DNA of 64,000 nt from Mycobacterium gordonae (GTDB lineage Bacteria; Actinomycetota; Actinomycetes; Mycobacteriales; Mycobacteriaceae): NCBI RefSeq assembly GCF_017086405.1, contig NZ_CP070973.1, forward strand, positions 1,736,001 to 1,800,000, given 5' to 3'. Made by a program: the position numbers and the translations under genes. Numbering within the stretch: the first letter of the stretch is position 1; every line of letters starts with the position of its first letter. This document shows, piece after piece, positions 1 through 10,090 of the stretch. The notes under the pieces were generated by a model. It saw nothing but the letters and a program-made list of their open reading frames with translations. It was not told the DNA's origin and ran no database searches.

Positions 1-2
1 TG

Positions 3-488
3 CGCAACAGCGCCGGCCGCGACCTGTTCACCAATCCGGCCAAGACGTTGGCCGCCCGCATGACCGACAGCCAGGTCGCGCTCGCCGGTGACAGCGCCGC
101 CACCCTGGCGTTGGCCCGGCACGGCAGCGCGGTGCTGCTGCGGGTCGCACAGCAGGCCGCGGCGGCCGCCGGTCTGGGCGATGCGGTGGCCGCGTTGCGC
201 AACGGGCCCGGTGGTTTCGCCGATCCCGCGGCCGCGCTTTTCCACGACGAGCAGATCGACGGCCCGCTGCCCCGGCGGCTGCGGGTGCTGGCCCTGACAT
301 TGGCGGCCGAGCGGACGGTGGTGGCCGCGCGGGTGGCCGGGCTCGACGACGTCTATCTGGTGGGTGCCGAGGATATGCAGGACCCGGCCTCGGCGCCGAC
401 CGCGACGGCACGCGCCGAACAGCAACTGGCAGTATTGGCCGTTCGGCTGGAGATGGCCGCGGTTTACCTGCGACTGGCACGGGGATAG
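3..488 (+). CDS. TobH-like protein (Rv3256c family), 5' end missing
   Basis: The reading frame is open from the window edge and ends in TAG at 486-488, eight bases before manA. About 161 C-terminal residues are visible. The sequence is rich in Ala and Leu and contains stretches such as LALARHGSAVLLRV and VAARVAGLDDVYLVGAED. In mycobacteria the gene directly upstream of manA is the TobH/Rv3256c protein, thought to have a sugar-isomerase (SIS)-like fold and to lie between manB and manA in the GDP-mannose supply region. The assignment rests on position and general character. The molecular function is not established. Confidence 0.7.
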   Translation, partial: RNSAGRDLFTNPAKTLAARMTDSQVALAGDSAATLALARHGSAVLLRVAQQAAAAAGLGDAVAALRNGPGGFADPAAALFHDEQIDGPLPRRLRVLALTLAAERTVVAARVAGLDDVYLVGAEDMQDPASAPTATARAEQQLAVLAVRLEMAAVYLRLARG

Positions 489-495
489 ATAGACG

Positions 496-1722
496 GTGGA
501 ACTGCTACGCGGAGCGTTACGCACCTACGCTTGGGGATCACGCACCGCTCTCGCCGAATTCACCGGGCGGCCGGTGCCGGCCGCGCATCCCGAGGCCGAA
601 CTGTGGTTCGGTGCTCACCCCGGTGATCCGGCCTTTCTCAGGACGCCCGACGGCGAGACATCGCTGCTGACCGCACTCGCCGAGGATCCCGAGGGCCAGC
701 TCGGTGCCGGCTCGCGGGCGCGGTTCGGTGATGTGCTGCCGTTTCTGGTCAAGGTGTTGGCCGCCGATGAGCCGCTGTCACTGCAGGCGCACCCGAGCGC
801 GGCGCAGGCGCTCGAGGGTTTCGCCCGCGAGCAGCGACTCGGCATCCCGGTCAACTCGCCGGTGCGCAACTACCGCGACACCAGCCACAAGCCCGAGCTG
901 CTGGTTGCGCTGCAGCCCTTCGAGGCGCTGGCCGGCTTCCGCCAGGCCTCAAAGACCACCGAGTTGCTGCGCGCACTCAACGTGTCCGATCTCGATCCGT
1001 TCATCGATCTGCTGAACGACCAATCCGATGCCGACGGCCTGCGCGCGCTGTTCACCACCTGGATCACCGCGCCCCAGCCCGACCTCGACGTGCTGGTGCC
1101 GGCCGTGATCGACGGCGCGATTCAGTACATCAGTTCCGGCGCAACGGTATTCGCCGCCGAGGTGAAAACGCTGCTGGAACTGGGGGAGCGGTATCCCGGC
1201 GATGCCGGGGTGCTCGCGGCGCTGTTGCTCAACCGGGTCACGCTGGCGCCGTGCGAGGCGATCTTCCTGCCCGCCGGCAACCTGCACACCTACCTGCGTG
1301 GGTTCGCGGTGGAGGTGATGGCCAACTCTGACAACGTGTTGCGCGGTGGGCTGACGCCCAAGCACGTCGACGTGCCCGAACTGCTACGGGTGCTCGACTT
1401 CACGCCGACCGCCGAAGCGCAACTGCGCCCGTCGATCCGCAGCGACGGCCTGGAACGGATCTACGACACCCCGACCGCCGAGTTCGCGCTCTCACTGCTG
1501 GTTCTCGACGGCGATCACCTCGGTCATGAAGTCGACGCGCCGTCGAGTCATGACGGGCCGCAGATCCTGTTGTGTGTCGAGGGTCCGCTCACCGTGCACG
1601 GCAAGTCCGGGTCGTTGACGCTCGAGCGCGGCGCGGCCGCGTGGGTCGGCGCCGACGACGGGCCCATCCGGCTGTCCGCCCAGCGACCGGCCAAGCTGTT
1701 CCGGGCTACCGTGGGCTTGTGA
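496..1722 (+). CDS. manA: Mannose-6-phosphate isomerase, class I
   Basis: Interconverts fructose-6-phosphate and mannose-6-phosphate, feeding GDP-mannose for mannolipids, lipoarabinomannan and protein mannosylation. The 408-residue protein starts at GTG 496, eight bases after the upstream gene, so the two are probably cotranscribed. Type I zinc isomerase signatures are visible: LFW-like AELWFGAHP near residue 35, PLSLQAHPS (zinc-ligand His) near residue 95, and the HKPELLVAL stretch near 130. The FLPAGNLHTYLRG segment near residue 255 is the catalytic helix region. The 3' end overlaps the convergent oxidoreductase gene by 17 bases. Equivalent of M. tuberculosis Rv3255c. Confidence 0.95.
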   Translation: MELLRGALRTYAWGSRTALAEFTGRPVPAAHPEAELWFGAHPGDPAFLRTPDGETSLLTALAEDPEGQLGAGSRARFGDVLPFLVKVLAADEPLSLQAHPSAAQALEGFAREQRLGIPVNSPVRNYRDTSHKPELLVALQPFEALAGFRQASKTTELLRALNVSDLDPFIDLLNDQSDADGLRALFTTWITAPQPDLDVLVPAVIDGAIQYISSGATVFAAEVKTLLELGERYPGDAGVLAALLLNRVTLAPCEAIFLPAGNLHTYLRGFAVEVMANSDNVLRGGLTPKHVDVPELLRVLDFTPTAEAQLRPSIRSDGLERIYDTPTAEFALSLLVLDGDHLGHEVDAPSSHDGPQILLCVEGPLTVHGKSGSLTLERGAAAWVGADDGPIRLSAQRPAKLFRATVGL

Positions 1723-3118
1723 CCGCGCGCCGCTGCTGACCGGTTGCCCGCAGCTCCCGGCGCTCCTTGAGCCACAGCCGCATGTTGTGCGCCATGGTGC
1801 GCCCGATCAGCTTTGCCGGCGGAACCATGTACAGACTGTCCAGCAGCGAGAACCGGCGCAAAAACCATTCCGCCAGAACAGGATCGGTCTCCGCGGCGCC
1901 GAGGAACTGGTCGAACAGCCCGCCGACCGGCCGCCACCAACGAGGTTCGGGATTGCCGGTGGCGTGGTGCAGGGCCACGTCGCCGATGGCGTTCATCATC
2001 CACACCGGGAAGGTCGTCTTCGCGGTCAAGCGGGCGAGGGTGGCCGCTAGATCGCCGTCCGGTGCCTGCAACGCCCGGCGTAGATTGCCGGCCTGAATCG
2101 AGGTCATCGTCATGCCCTGACCGAACGTGGGATTGAAGCTGGCGACCGCGTCACCGAACGGGACGATGCCGGCCGGGAAGCGCTCCAGCTTGTGGTAGCG
2201 ACGCCATCTGCTCACCGGGAAGGCGTGATAGGCCGGTTCGCCGAGCGGCTCGGCCTGCCGCAGCGCTGCGTTGAAGTGCTCCGGCAGCAGATCGTCTGCC
2301 AGAGCCAGCATTTCGGGGAAGGTCCGCGGCGGCTTTTCATGCGCCACACCGAAGGTGGTCAGCACCCAGGTGCCGTCCTCGTAGTACAACATGCCCAGCC
2401 CCAGCGACTTGTCGTGCGAGGCGCCCGCGACCACCACTTTCTCGGCGATCAGCCCTTCGGGCATGCGGAATTGGTGTGTGGCGTAGTTGATTCCGATGTC
2501 GACCGTCGCCTCCGGCGCCCGCTGGTAGCCCCACTGGTCCAACCACACCGGCAGCCGGGTGCCGCGGCCGGCCGCGTCGACCACCAGATCGGCCGCGACG
2601 AACTCGGGTTCCTCGCCGGAGATCGCCGGATCCAGCACCACGCCCGTGACCCGCTGCTGCGCCGGTTCGAAGCGCGGCTCGGCGACCGGTCGCTGCACGA
2701 TCTGCACGTTGTCGATCTGCTGGACGCGGCGCCGGATCTGCCACTCCAGGTGTGGGCGGCTGGGCACGTAGGCGGTGAACTCGTCACGCAGGGTGTGTCC
2801 GGTGCCCAAGACGTGACCGGCCGCGCCCAGATGGATGCAGTCCGGACGGTTTTCCAGCATCGGTACGCCCGCTGCCACCATGTCTTCCAGCAGGCCGGGG
2901 AAGAGGCTTTCGAATTCATTGGCACCGCGCGCCATCAGCATGTGCAGGTGCCGATCCTGGGGGACGGTGGCGCGGTTTGACGGCGTGCTCGGCAGGTCGT
3001 CCCGCTCGTAGAGCGTGACCTGTCCGTAGAAGTCGGACAGCACCCGGGCCGCCGACAACCCGGCAATGCTCGCGCCGATCACTACCGCATGATTTTTGTT
3101 CTCTACGCTCCCCACCAT
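1706..3118 (-). CDS. FAD-dependent oxidoreductase (Rv3254-like)
   Basis: A 470-residue flavoprotein of the squalene-epoxidase/PHBH-like group. An N-terminal dinucleotide-binding motif (VVIGASIAGLSAARVL, about residues 12-27) and an FAD-contacting Gly-Asp motif (VPFGDAVASFNPTFGQGM, about residues 315-332) are clear. No substrate can be read from the sequence. It is the convergent neighbour of manA, as Rv3254 is in M. tuberculosis. The C-terminal 17 bases overlap manA, an arrangement that usually reflects tight packing rather than shared function. Start ATG 3118 places the Rossmann motif close to the N terminus, as expected. Confidence 0.85.
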   Translation of the reverse strand: MVGSVENKNHAVVIGASIAGLSAARVLSDFYGQVTLYERDDLPSTPSNRATVPQDRHLHMLMARGANEFESLFPGLLEDMVAAGVPMLENRPDCIHLGAAGHVLGTGHTLRDEFTAYVPSRPHLEWQIRRRVQQIDNVQIVQRPVAEPRFEPAQQRVTGVVLDPAISGEEPEFVAADLVVDAAGRGTRLPVWLDQWGYQRAPEATVDIGINYATHQFRMPEGLIAEKVVVAGASHDKSLGLGMLYYEDGTWVLTTFGVAHEKPPRTFPEMLALADDLLPEHFNAALRQAEPLGEPAYHAFPVSRWRRYHKLERFPAGIVPFGDAVASFNPTFGQGMTMTSIQAGNLRRALQAPDGDLAATLARLTAKTTFPVWMMNAIGDVALHHATGNPEPRWWRPVGGLFDQFLGAAETDPVLAEWFLRRFSLLDSLYMVPPAKLIGRTMAHNMRLWLKERRELRATGQQRRAVTSPR

Positions 3119-3189
3119 TCCCGCAGAGTAACCCAGTACTGTGCGGTCACAAATGCTGCGGAGTAGCAGGTGACGGAAGGGGCGGGCTG

Positions 3190-4674
3190 ATGTCCGGTCG
3201 CTGGCGCACGAAATCGGTCGAACAATCCATCGCCGACACCGACGAGCCGGGCACCCGGCTCCGTAAGGATCTGACGTGGCTTGACCTGGTGGTTTTCGGC
3301 GTCTCGGTGGTGATCGGGGCGGGGATCTTCACCGTCACCGCGTCCACCACCGGTGACATCACCGGCCCGGCCATCTGGATCTCTTTTCTGATCGCGGCGG
3401 GCACCTGTGCGCTGGCGGCGCTGTGCTACGCCGAATTCGCGTCCACCCTGCCGGTGGCCGGCAGCGCCTACACCTTCTCCTATGCCACGTTCGGGGAGTT
3501 TCTGGCCTGGATCATCGGCTGGAATCTGGTGCTGGAGTTGGCAATCGGCGCAGCGGTGGTCGCCAAGGGCTGGTCCAGCTACCTGGGCACGGTATTCGGT
3601 TTCGCCGGTGGAACCGTCGCGCTGGGGCCGATCGACTTCGACTGGGGGGCGTTGCTGATTGTCGCTCTGGTGGCGGTATTGCTGGCGTTGGGCACCAAGC
3701 TGTCGTCCCGGTTCTCCGCGGTGGTCACCGCCATCAAGGTGGCGGTGGTCATCCTGGTCGTCATTGTCGGCTCCTTCTACGTCAAGGCGTCCAACTACAC
3801 CCCGTTCATCCCCAAACCCGAGGCCGAACATCAGGGCCGGGGGATGGACCAGTCGGTGTTGTCGCTGCTGACCGGAGCCGGGGGCAGTCACTACGGCTGG
3901 TACGGCGTGCTGGCCGGCGCCTCGATCGTGTTCTTCGCTTTCATCGGATTCGACATCGTCGCCACCATGGCCGAGGAAACCAAGAACCCGCAGCGCGACG
4001 TCCCGCGCGGCATCCTGGCCTCCCTCGGGGTGGTGACGCTGCTCTATGTGGCCGTGGCGGTCGTGCTGTCCGGGATGGTGTCCTACACCCAGCTACGCAG
4101 CGTCCCCGGTCACGGTCAGGCGAACCTGGCCACCGCGTTCAAGGCCAACGGCATCCACTGGGCCAGCGGGATCATCTCGGTCGGAGCGCTGGCCGGCCTG
4201 ACCACGGTGGTGATGGTGCTGATGCTGGGGCAGTGCCGGGTGCTGTTCGCGATGGCGCGCGACGGCCTGCTGCCCCGCGGGCTGGCCAAGACCGGTTCCC
4301 GCGGGACTCCGGTGCGGATCACCGCGCTGGTCGCGGTGGTGATCGCGGCGACGGCCTCGGTGTTCCCGATCAACAAGCTCGAAGAAATGGTCAACGTCGG
4401 CACGCTGTTCGCTTTCGTGCTGGTGTCCGCCGGCGTCATCGTGTTGCGCCGGACCCGGCCGGATCTGCCGCGGGGGTTCCGCGCGCCGTGGGTGCCGGTG
4501 CTCCCGATCGCGTCGGTGTGCGCGTGTCTGTGGCTGATGCTCAACCTGACCGCGCTGACCTGGCTGCGGTTCGGCGTCTGGCTGGTGGCCGGGATCGCGA
4601 TCTACCTCGGCTACGGCCGCCGGCATTCGGTGCAGGCGCGCCGGGAGGAGGGCGACGCTGACGTGGACATTTAG
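3190..4674 (+). CDS. Amino acid permease, APC superfamily (Rv3253c-like)
   Basis: A 494-residue inner-membrane transporter with about twelve hydrophobic segments. The opening LRKDLTWLDLVVFGVSVVIG is the typical first helix of cationic amino acid transporter-type APC proteins, with the GAGIFT substrate-binding loop right after it. Further signs are FFAFIGFDIVATMAEETKNPQRDVP (near residues 245-270), the usual APC loop, and a C-terminal hydrophobic block. The substrate is probably an amino acid such as lysine or arginine, but this is inferred from family resemblance only. It stands alone between the divergent oxidoreductase and the alkB operon. Confidence 0.88.
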   Translation: MSGRWRTKSVEQSIADTDEPGTRLRKDLTWLDLVVFGVSVVIGAGIFTVTASTTGDITGPAIWISFLIAAGTCALAALCYAEFASTLPVAGSAYTFSYATFGEFLAWIIGWNLVLELAIGAAVVAKGWSSYLGTVFGFAGGTVALGPIDFDWGALLIVALVAVLLALGTKLSSRFSAVVTAIKVAVVILVVIVGSFYVKASNYTPFIPKPEAEHQGRGMDQSVLSLLTGAGGSHYGWYGVLAGASIVFFAFIGFDIVATMAEETKNPQRDVPRGILASLGVVTLLYVAVAVVLSGMVSYTQLRSVPGHGQANLATAFKANGIHWASGIISVGALAGLTTVVMVLMLGQCRVLFAMARDGLLPRGLAKTGSRGTPVRITALVAVVIAATASVFPINKLEEMVNVGTLFAFVLVSAGVIVLRRTRPDLPRGFRAPWVPVLPIASVCACLWLMLNLTALTWLRFGVWLVAGIAIYLGYGRRHSVQARREEGDADVDI

Positions 4675-4702
4675 GCAATTTTTGGATAGTTAGTTTACAA
4701 AA

Positions 4703-4732
4703 TCACGTCTGGTGTCTAGACACGAGACGTGA
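4703..4732. promoter_or_regulatory. 30-bp palindrome upstream of alkB (probable TetR operator)
   Basis: The left arm TCACGTCTGGTGTCT and the right arm AGACACGAGACGTGA are reverse complements except for one symmetric position pair. The site lies 54 bases before the alkB start and is followed by a strong ribosome-binding site (AAGGAGG, about 4772-4778). The last gene of the alkB operon encodes a TetR-family repressor, so autoregulation through this palindrome is the simplest reading. The palindrome is seen directly. The repressor assignment is inferred. Confidence 0.75.
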
Positions 4733-4786
4733 ACGGTTGTAATGTCCAACCTCAAGTGGTGACACTCACACAAGGAGGTATGGCGT

Positions 4787-6034
4787 ATGACCACACAAAT
4801 CGACGGCGCTCCGGACGTGCCGGTCGCCGAATGGCGCGATAAGAAGCGCTACCTGTGGCTGATGGGTTTGATCGCCCCGACGGCGCTTTTCGTGATGTTG
4901 CCGGTGGTCTGGGGGATCAACAAGCTGGGCTGGCACACGGCGGCCGAGCTGCCGCTGTGGATCGGGCCGATCCTGGTCTACATCCTGCTGCCGCTGCTGG
5001 ACCTGCGGTTCGGTCCCGACGGGCAGAACCCGCCGGACGAGGTCATGGAGCGGCTGGAGAACGACAAGTACTACCGCTACTGCACCTACATCTACATCCC
5101 GTTCCAGTACGCCAGCGTGGTTCTGGGTGCCTACCTGTTCACCGCGTCCAACCTGCACTGGCTGGGTTATGAGGGCGGACTGGGCTGGCTGGGCAAGATC
5201 GGCGTGGCGCTCTCGGTGGGCGTGCTCGGCGGCGTCGGCATCAACACCGCGCACGAGATGGGGCACAAGAAGGACGCGCTGGAGCGCTGGCTGTCCAAGA
5301 TCACCTTGGCGCAGACCGCCTACGGCCACTTCTACATCGAGCACAACCGCGGCCACCACGTTCGGGTGTCCACCCCGGAGGACCCGGCCTCGGCCCGCTT
5401 CGGCGAGACGTTCTGGGAATTTCTGCCCCGCAGCGTGATCGGCAGTGCCCGCTCATCGGTGCACCTGGAGGCGCAGCGCATCCGCCGGCTCGGCAAGAGC
5501 CCCTGGGACCCGCGCACCTACCTGGGCAACGACGTGCTGAACGCCTGGGCGATGACGGCGGTGCTATTCGGCGCGCTGATCGCGGCCTTCGGTGTGAGCG
5601 TGATTCCGTTCCTGATCATCCAGGCGATCTTCGGCTTCAGCCTGCTAGAGGCTGTCAACTACCTCGAGCACTACGGCCTGCTGCGGCAGAAGAACTCCAA
5701 CGGCCGCTACGAGCGCTGCGCGCCGGTGCACAGCTGGAATTCCGACCACATCGTCACCAACCTCTTCCTGTACCACCTGCAGCGGCACAGCGACCACCAC
5801 GCCAACCCGACGCGCCGCTACCAGACGCTGCGCAGCATGGAAGGCGCGCCCAACCTGCCCAGTGGTTACGCGTCGATGATCTCGCTGACCTACTTCCCGC
5901 CGCTGTGGCGCAAGGTGATGGACCACCGGGTGCTCGAGCACTACAACGGCGACATCACCAAGGTCAACGTGCAGCCGCGGTTGCGGCAGAAGCTGCTGGC
6001 CAAGTACGGGGCTTCGGAAAAGGAAGCGGCGTGA
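4787..6034 (+). CDS. alkB: Alkane 1-monooxygenase (membrane diiron hydroxylase)
   Basis: Hydroxylates the terminal methyl of medium- and long-chain alkanes, using electrons delivered by rubredoxin. The 415-residue protein has several transmembrane segments and the diagnostic histidine boxes: HEMGHKKD (near residue 160), EHNRGHHVRVSTPEDPASAR (near residue 185), NYLEHYGL (near residue 290) and LQRHSDHHANP (near residue 332). It opens an operon with rubA, rubB and a tetR gene. Its stop overlaps the rubA start (GTGA at 6031-6034). A long palindrome at 4703-4732 is likely the operator. Same arrangement as Rv3252c-Rv3249c. Confidence 0.97.
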   Translation: MTTQIDGAPDVPVAEWRDKKRYLWLMGLIAPTALFVMLPVVWGINKLGWHTAAELPLWIGPILVYILLPLLDLRFGPDGQNPPDEVMERLENDKYYRYCTYIYIPFQYASVVLGAYLFTASNLHWLGYEGGLGWLGKIGVALSVGVLGGVGINTAHEMGHKKDALERWLSKITLAQTAYGHFYIEHNRGHHVRVSTPEDPASARFGETFWEFLPRSVIGSARSSVHLEAQRIRRLGKSPWDPRTYLGNDVLNAWAMTAVLFGALIAAFGVSVIPFLIIQAIFGFSLLEAVNYLEHYGLLRQKNSNGRYERCAPVHSWNSDHIVTNLFLYHLQRHSDHHANPTRRYQTLRSMEGAPNLPSGYASMISLTYFPPLWRKVMDHRVLEHYNGDITKVNVQPRLRQKLLAKYGASEKEAA

Positions 6035-6204
6035 GCGCCGCGTACCAGTGCCCCGTTTGCGAGTACCGCTACGACGAGGCCAAAGGCGATGCCCGCGAAG
6101 GTTTCCCGGCCGGCACCGGCTGGGACCAGGTTCCCGATGACTGGTGTTGTCCGGACTGCGCCGTCCGCGAGAAGCCCGATTTCGAACTAGTCCAGGAAGG
6201 ATGA
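6031..6204 (+). CDS. rubA: Rubredoxin A
   Basis: A 57-residue one-iron electron carrier for AlkB. Two Cys pairs bind the iron: [12 protein letters not shown] at the N terminus and [14 protein letters not shown] near the C terminus. The aromatic core and the GWDQVPDDW segment between them are typical. GTG 6031 was chosen because it overlaps the alkB stop (GTGA), which suggests translational coupling, and it gives the normal rubredoxin length. Longer upstream starts would run inside alkB and are not credible. Confidence 0.95.
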   Translation: MSAAYQCPVCEYRYDEAKGDAREGFPAGTGWDQVPDDWCCPDCAVREKPDFELVQEG

Positions 6205-6211
6205 ACGGACC

Positions 6212-6394
6212 ATGAGTGACTACAAGCTGTACCAGTGCGTTCAGTGCGGTTTCGAGTACGACGAAGAGCTCGGCTGGCCGGAAGACGGCATCGCTCCCGG
6301 CACCCGTTGGGACGACATCCCCGAGGACTGGAGCTGCCCGGACTGCGGCGCCGCCAAGTCGGACTTCGTGATGGTGGAGGTCGCCCGCTCATGA
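6212..6394 (+). CDS. rubB: Rubredoxin B
   Basis: A 60-residue second rubredoxin of the alkB operon, starting seven bases after rubA. Iron ligands are in [13 protein letters not shown] and [12 protein letters not shown]. In two-rubredoxin alkane systems one copy typically transfers electrons directly to AlkB, while the other may differ in that ability. Which is which cannot be read here. The stop codon overlaps the downstream tetR start (ATGA at 6391-6394). Confidence 0.95.
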   Translation: MSDYKLYQCVQCGFEYDEELGWPEDGIAPGTRWDDIPEDWSCPDCGAAKSDFVMVEVARS

Positions 6395-7041
6395 TCGGCA
6401 CCAACTTCGTTGCGAAAACAGATATGGTCGCGCCTGTGAAGCGGATTCCTTACGCCGAAGCGTCCCGCGCGCTGCTGCGGGACTCGGTTCTGGACGCGAT
6501 GCGGGATCTGCTGCTCACCCGTGACTGGTCGGCCATCACGTTGTCCGACGTGGCCCGGGCCGCCGGCATCAGCCGGCAGACCATCTACAACGAGTTCGGG
6601 TCCCGGCAGGGCCTGGCGCAGGGTTATGCCCTGCGCCTGGCCGACCGGCTGGTCGACACTGTCAAAGGTGCGCTGGACGCCAACATCGGCAACATCTACG
6701 AGTCGTTCCTGCAGGGCTTCCGGTCGTTCTTCGTCGAGACGGCGGCCGACCCGTTGGTGATCTCGTTGCTGACCGGAGTGGCCAAGCCCGACCTGCTGCA
6801 GCTCATCACCACCGACAGCGCGCCCATCATCACCCGGGCGTCGGAGCGGCTGGCCACGGCCTTCACCCAGACGTGGTTGGCCACCAGCGACGACGACGCC
6901 AACGTGCTGTCGCGGGCGATCGTCCGGTTGTGCTTGAGCTACGTGTCCATGCCGCCCGAGGCTGACCACGACGTGGCGGCGGATCTGGCCAGGATGATGA
7001 CCCCGTTCGCGGAGCGGCACGGCGTCATCAACGTCCCCTGA
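6391..7041 (+). CDS. TetR-family regulator of the alkB operon
   Basis: A 216-residue repressor-type protein. The N-terminal helix-turn-helix is visible as [21 protein letters not shown] (about residues 49-69), followed by a helical ligand-binding domain. ATG 6391 overlaps the rubB stop and makes it the last gene of alkB-rubA-rubB-tetR, equivalent to Rv3249c. Downstream starts at 6424 and 6436 are also possible and would trim 11 or 15 residues. It probably binds the palindrome at 4703-4732 and senses an alkane-derived or fatty ligand. That role is inferred. Confidence 0.92.
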   Translation: MIGTNFVAKTDMVAPVKRIPYAEASRALLRDSVLDAMRDLLLTRDWSAITLSDVARAAGISRQTIYNEFGSRQGLAQGYALRLADRLVDTVKGALDANIGNIYESFLQGFRSFFVETAADPLVISLLTGVAKPDLLQLITTDSAPIITRASERLATAFTQTWLATSDDDANVLSRAIVRLCLSYVSMPPEADHDVAADLARMMTPFAERHGVINVP

Positions 7042-7145
7042 CCAGGACGGCACATGACCGGAGGCTACAGTGAGTCCAGCAGAGCAATGAGGCTGACGCA
7101 GCTGCTCGGATTCGCTTGAGCCCCCAAAGAAGGATGTAAACCCCT

Positions 7146-8624
<1,479 letters not shown>

Positions 8625-8640
8625 GCCGCGCGCTCGCGCC

Positions 8641-9276
8641 GTGCTGATCGCGATCGAAGGCGTCGACGGTTCGGGCAAGCGGACGCTGACCGACGGCCTG
8701 CGCGGGCAATTGCGGCGCGCCGGCAAATCGGTGGCGACGCTGGCGTTCCCGCGCTACGGGCAGTCCATCACCGCTGACCTGGCGGCCGAGGCGCTGCACG
8801 GTCAGCACGGCGACCTCGCCGAGTCGGTGTACGCGATGGCGACGTTGTTCGCGCTGGACCGGGCCGGGGCCGTCGCCGAGATCGAGCGGCTGACCCGCGA
8901 GCACGATGTGGTGATCCTGGACCGCTACGTCGCCTCCAACGCGGCCTACAGCGCGGCCCGGCTGCATCAGGATGCTGCCGGGGAAGCGGTCACGTGGGTG
9001 CACATGCTCGAATACGGGCGACTCGGATTGCCGGTGCCGGACTGGCAGATCCTGCTCGCGGTGCCCACCGAACTGGCCGGGCAGCGCGCCCGCGACCGGG
9101 CGCAGCGCGATCCGACCCGGGCGCGCGACAGCTATGAACGCGACGACGGACTGCAGCGCCGAACCGGCGAGGTGTACGCCGGATTGGCCGCCGCGGGCTG
9201 GTCCGGGCGCTGGCTCGTGGTGGACGCGGAGGTCGATCCGGCAGGGCTGGCTACGTCCCTCGGAGGGCCTCGGTAA
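8641..9276 (+). CDS. tmk: Thymidylate kinase
   Basis: Phosphorylates dTMP to dTDP for DNA synthesis. GTG 8641 gives 211 residues starting MLIAIEGVDGSGKRTLTD, where GVDGSGKR is the P-loop. The DRY-type motif VVILDRYVASNAAYSAARL (near residues 90-108) and the lid region RARDRAQRDPTRARDSYERD match M. tuberculosis Tmk (Rv3247c, 214 residues) closely. An upstream in-frame start would extend into ahcY and is rejected. It lies 16 bases after ahcY and is probably cotranscribed. Confidence 0.96.
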   Translation: MLIAIEGVDGSGKRTLTDGLRGQLRRAGKSVATLAFPRYGQSITADLAAEALHGQHGDLAESVYAMATLFALDRAGAVAEIERLTREHDVVILDRYVASNAAYSAARLHQDAAGEAVTWVHMLEYGRLGLPVPDWQILLAVPTELAGQRARDRAQRDPTRARDSYERDDGLQRRTGEVYAGLAAAGWSGRWLVVDAEVDPAGLATSLGGPR

Positions 9277-9376
9277 CCCGATTGACGGTCGTTTAGCACA
9301 ATTTGGGTGCTATTTGGGCCTATCAATCGAGAAACACGCGTGTGGTAGCCGAGTTTTGTCCTGATCTGGTGACACC

Positions 9377-10063
9377 ATGGACTCCATGAGGCAAAGGATT
9401 CTCGTCGTCGACGACGACGCTTCGCTGGCCGAGATGCTCACCATCGTGTTGCGTGGGGAGGGTTTCGACACCGCGGTCATCGGCGATGGCACTCAGGCCC
9501 TGACCGCGGTGCGCGAGTTGCGCCCGGATCTGGTGCTGTTGGACTTGATGCTGCCCGGCATGAACGGCATCGACGTCTGCCGGGTGCTGCGTGCGGACTC
9601 GGGCGTGCCGATCGTCATGCTGACCGCCAAGACCGACACCGTGGACGTGGTGCTCGGGTTGGAGTCCGGTGCCGACGACTACATCATGAAGCCGTTCAAG
9701 CCCAAGGAACTCGTCGCGCGGGTGCGGGCGCGGCTGCGGCGCAACGACGACGAGCCGGCCGAGATGCTGTCCATCGCCGACGTCGACATCGACGTGCCCG
9801 CCCACAAGGTCACCCGCAACGGCGAGCAGATCTCCCTGACGCCGCTGGAGTTCGACCTGCTGGTCGCATTGGCGCGCAAACCCCGCCAGGTGTTTACTCG
9901 TGATGTGCTGCTCGAACAGGTCTGGGGATACCGGCACCCGGCGGACACCCGCCTGGTGAACGTGCACGTCCAGCGCCTGCGTGCCAAGGTCGAAAAGGAT
10001 CCTGAGAACCCGACCGTGGTTCTGACCGTTCGAGGAGTGGGTTACAAGGCCGGCCCCCCGTGA
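9377..10063 (+). CDS. mtrA: Response regulator MtrA
   Basis: OmpR/PhoB-type DNA-binding response regulator, essential in M. tuberculosis, which links envelope and cell-division state to transcription of dnaA, ripA, fbpB and others. The 228-residue protein is nearly identical to Rv3246c. The receiver domain has the acidic pocket (LVVDDDAS), the phospho-acceptor Asp in LVLLDLMLPGMNG (near residue 56) and Lys in MKPFKPKEL. The C-terminal winged helix has TRDVLLEQVWGY and VHVQRLRAKVE. A 100-base upstream gap should hold its promoter. mtrB follows 27 bases later. Confidence 0.98.
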   Translation: MDSMRQRILVVDDDASLAEMLTIVLRGEGFDTAVIGDGTQALTAVRELRPDLVLLDLMLPGMNGIDVCRVLRADSGVPIVMLTAKTDTVDVVLGLESGADDYIMKPFKPKELVARVRARLRRNDDEPAEMLSIADVDIDVPAHKVTRNGEQISLTPLEFDLLVALARKPRQVFTRDVLLEQVWGYRHPADTRLVNVHVQRLRAKVEKDPENPTVVLTVRGVGYKAGPP

Positions 10064-10090
10064 TCCGGCGGCCGGGAGAGTGCGGTGTAG

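Noticed and set aside
7042..7145. Possible SAH riboswitch before ahcY
   Set aside because: The 100-base gap lacks the conserved SAH-riboswitch core and paired stems as far as can be seen by eye.
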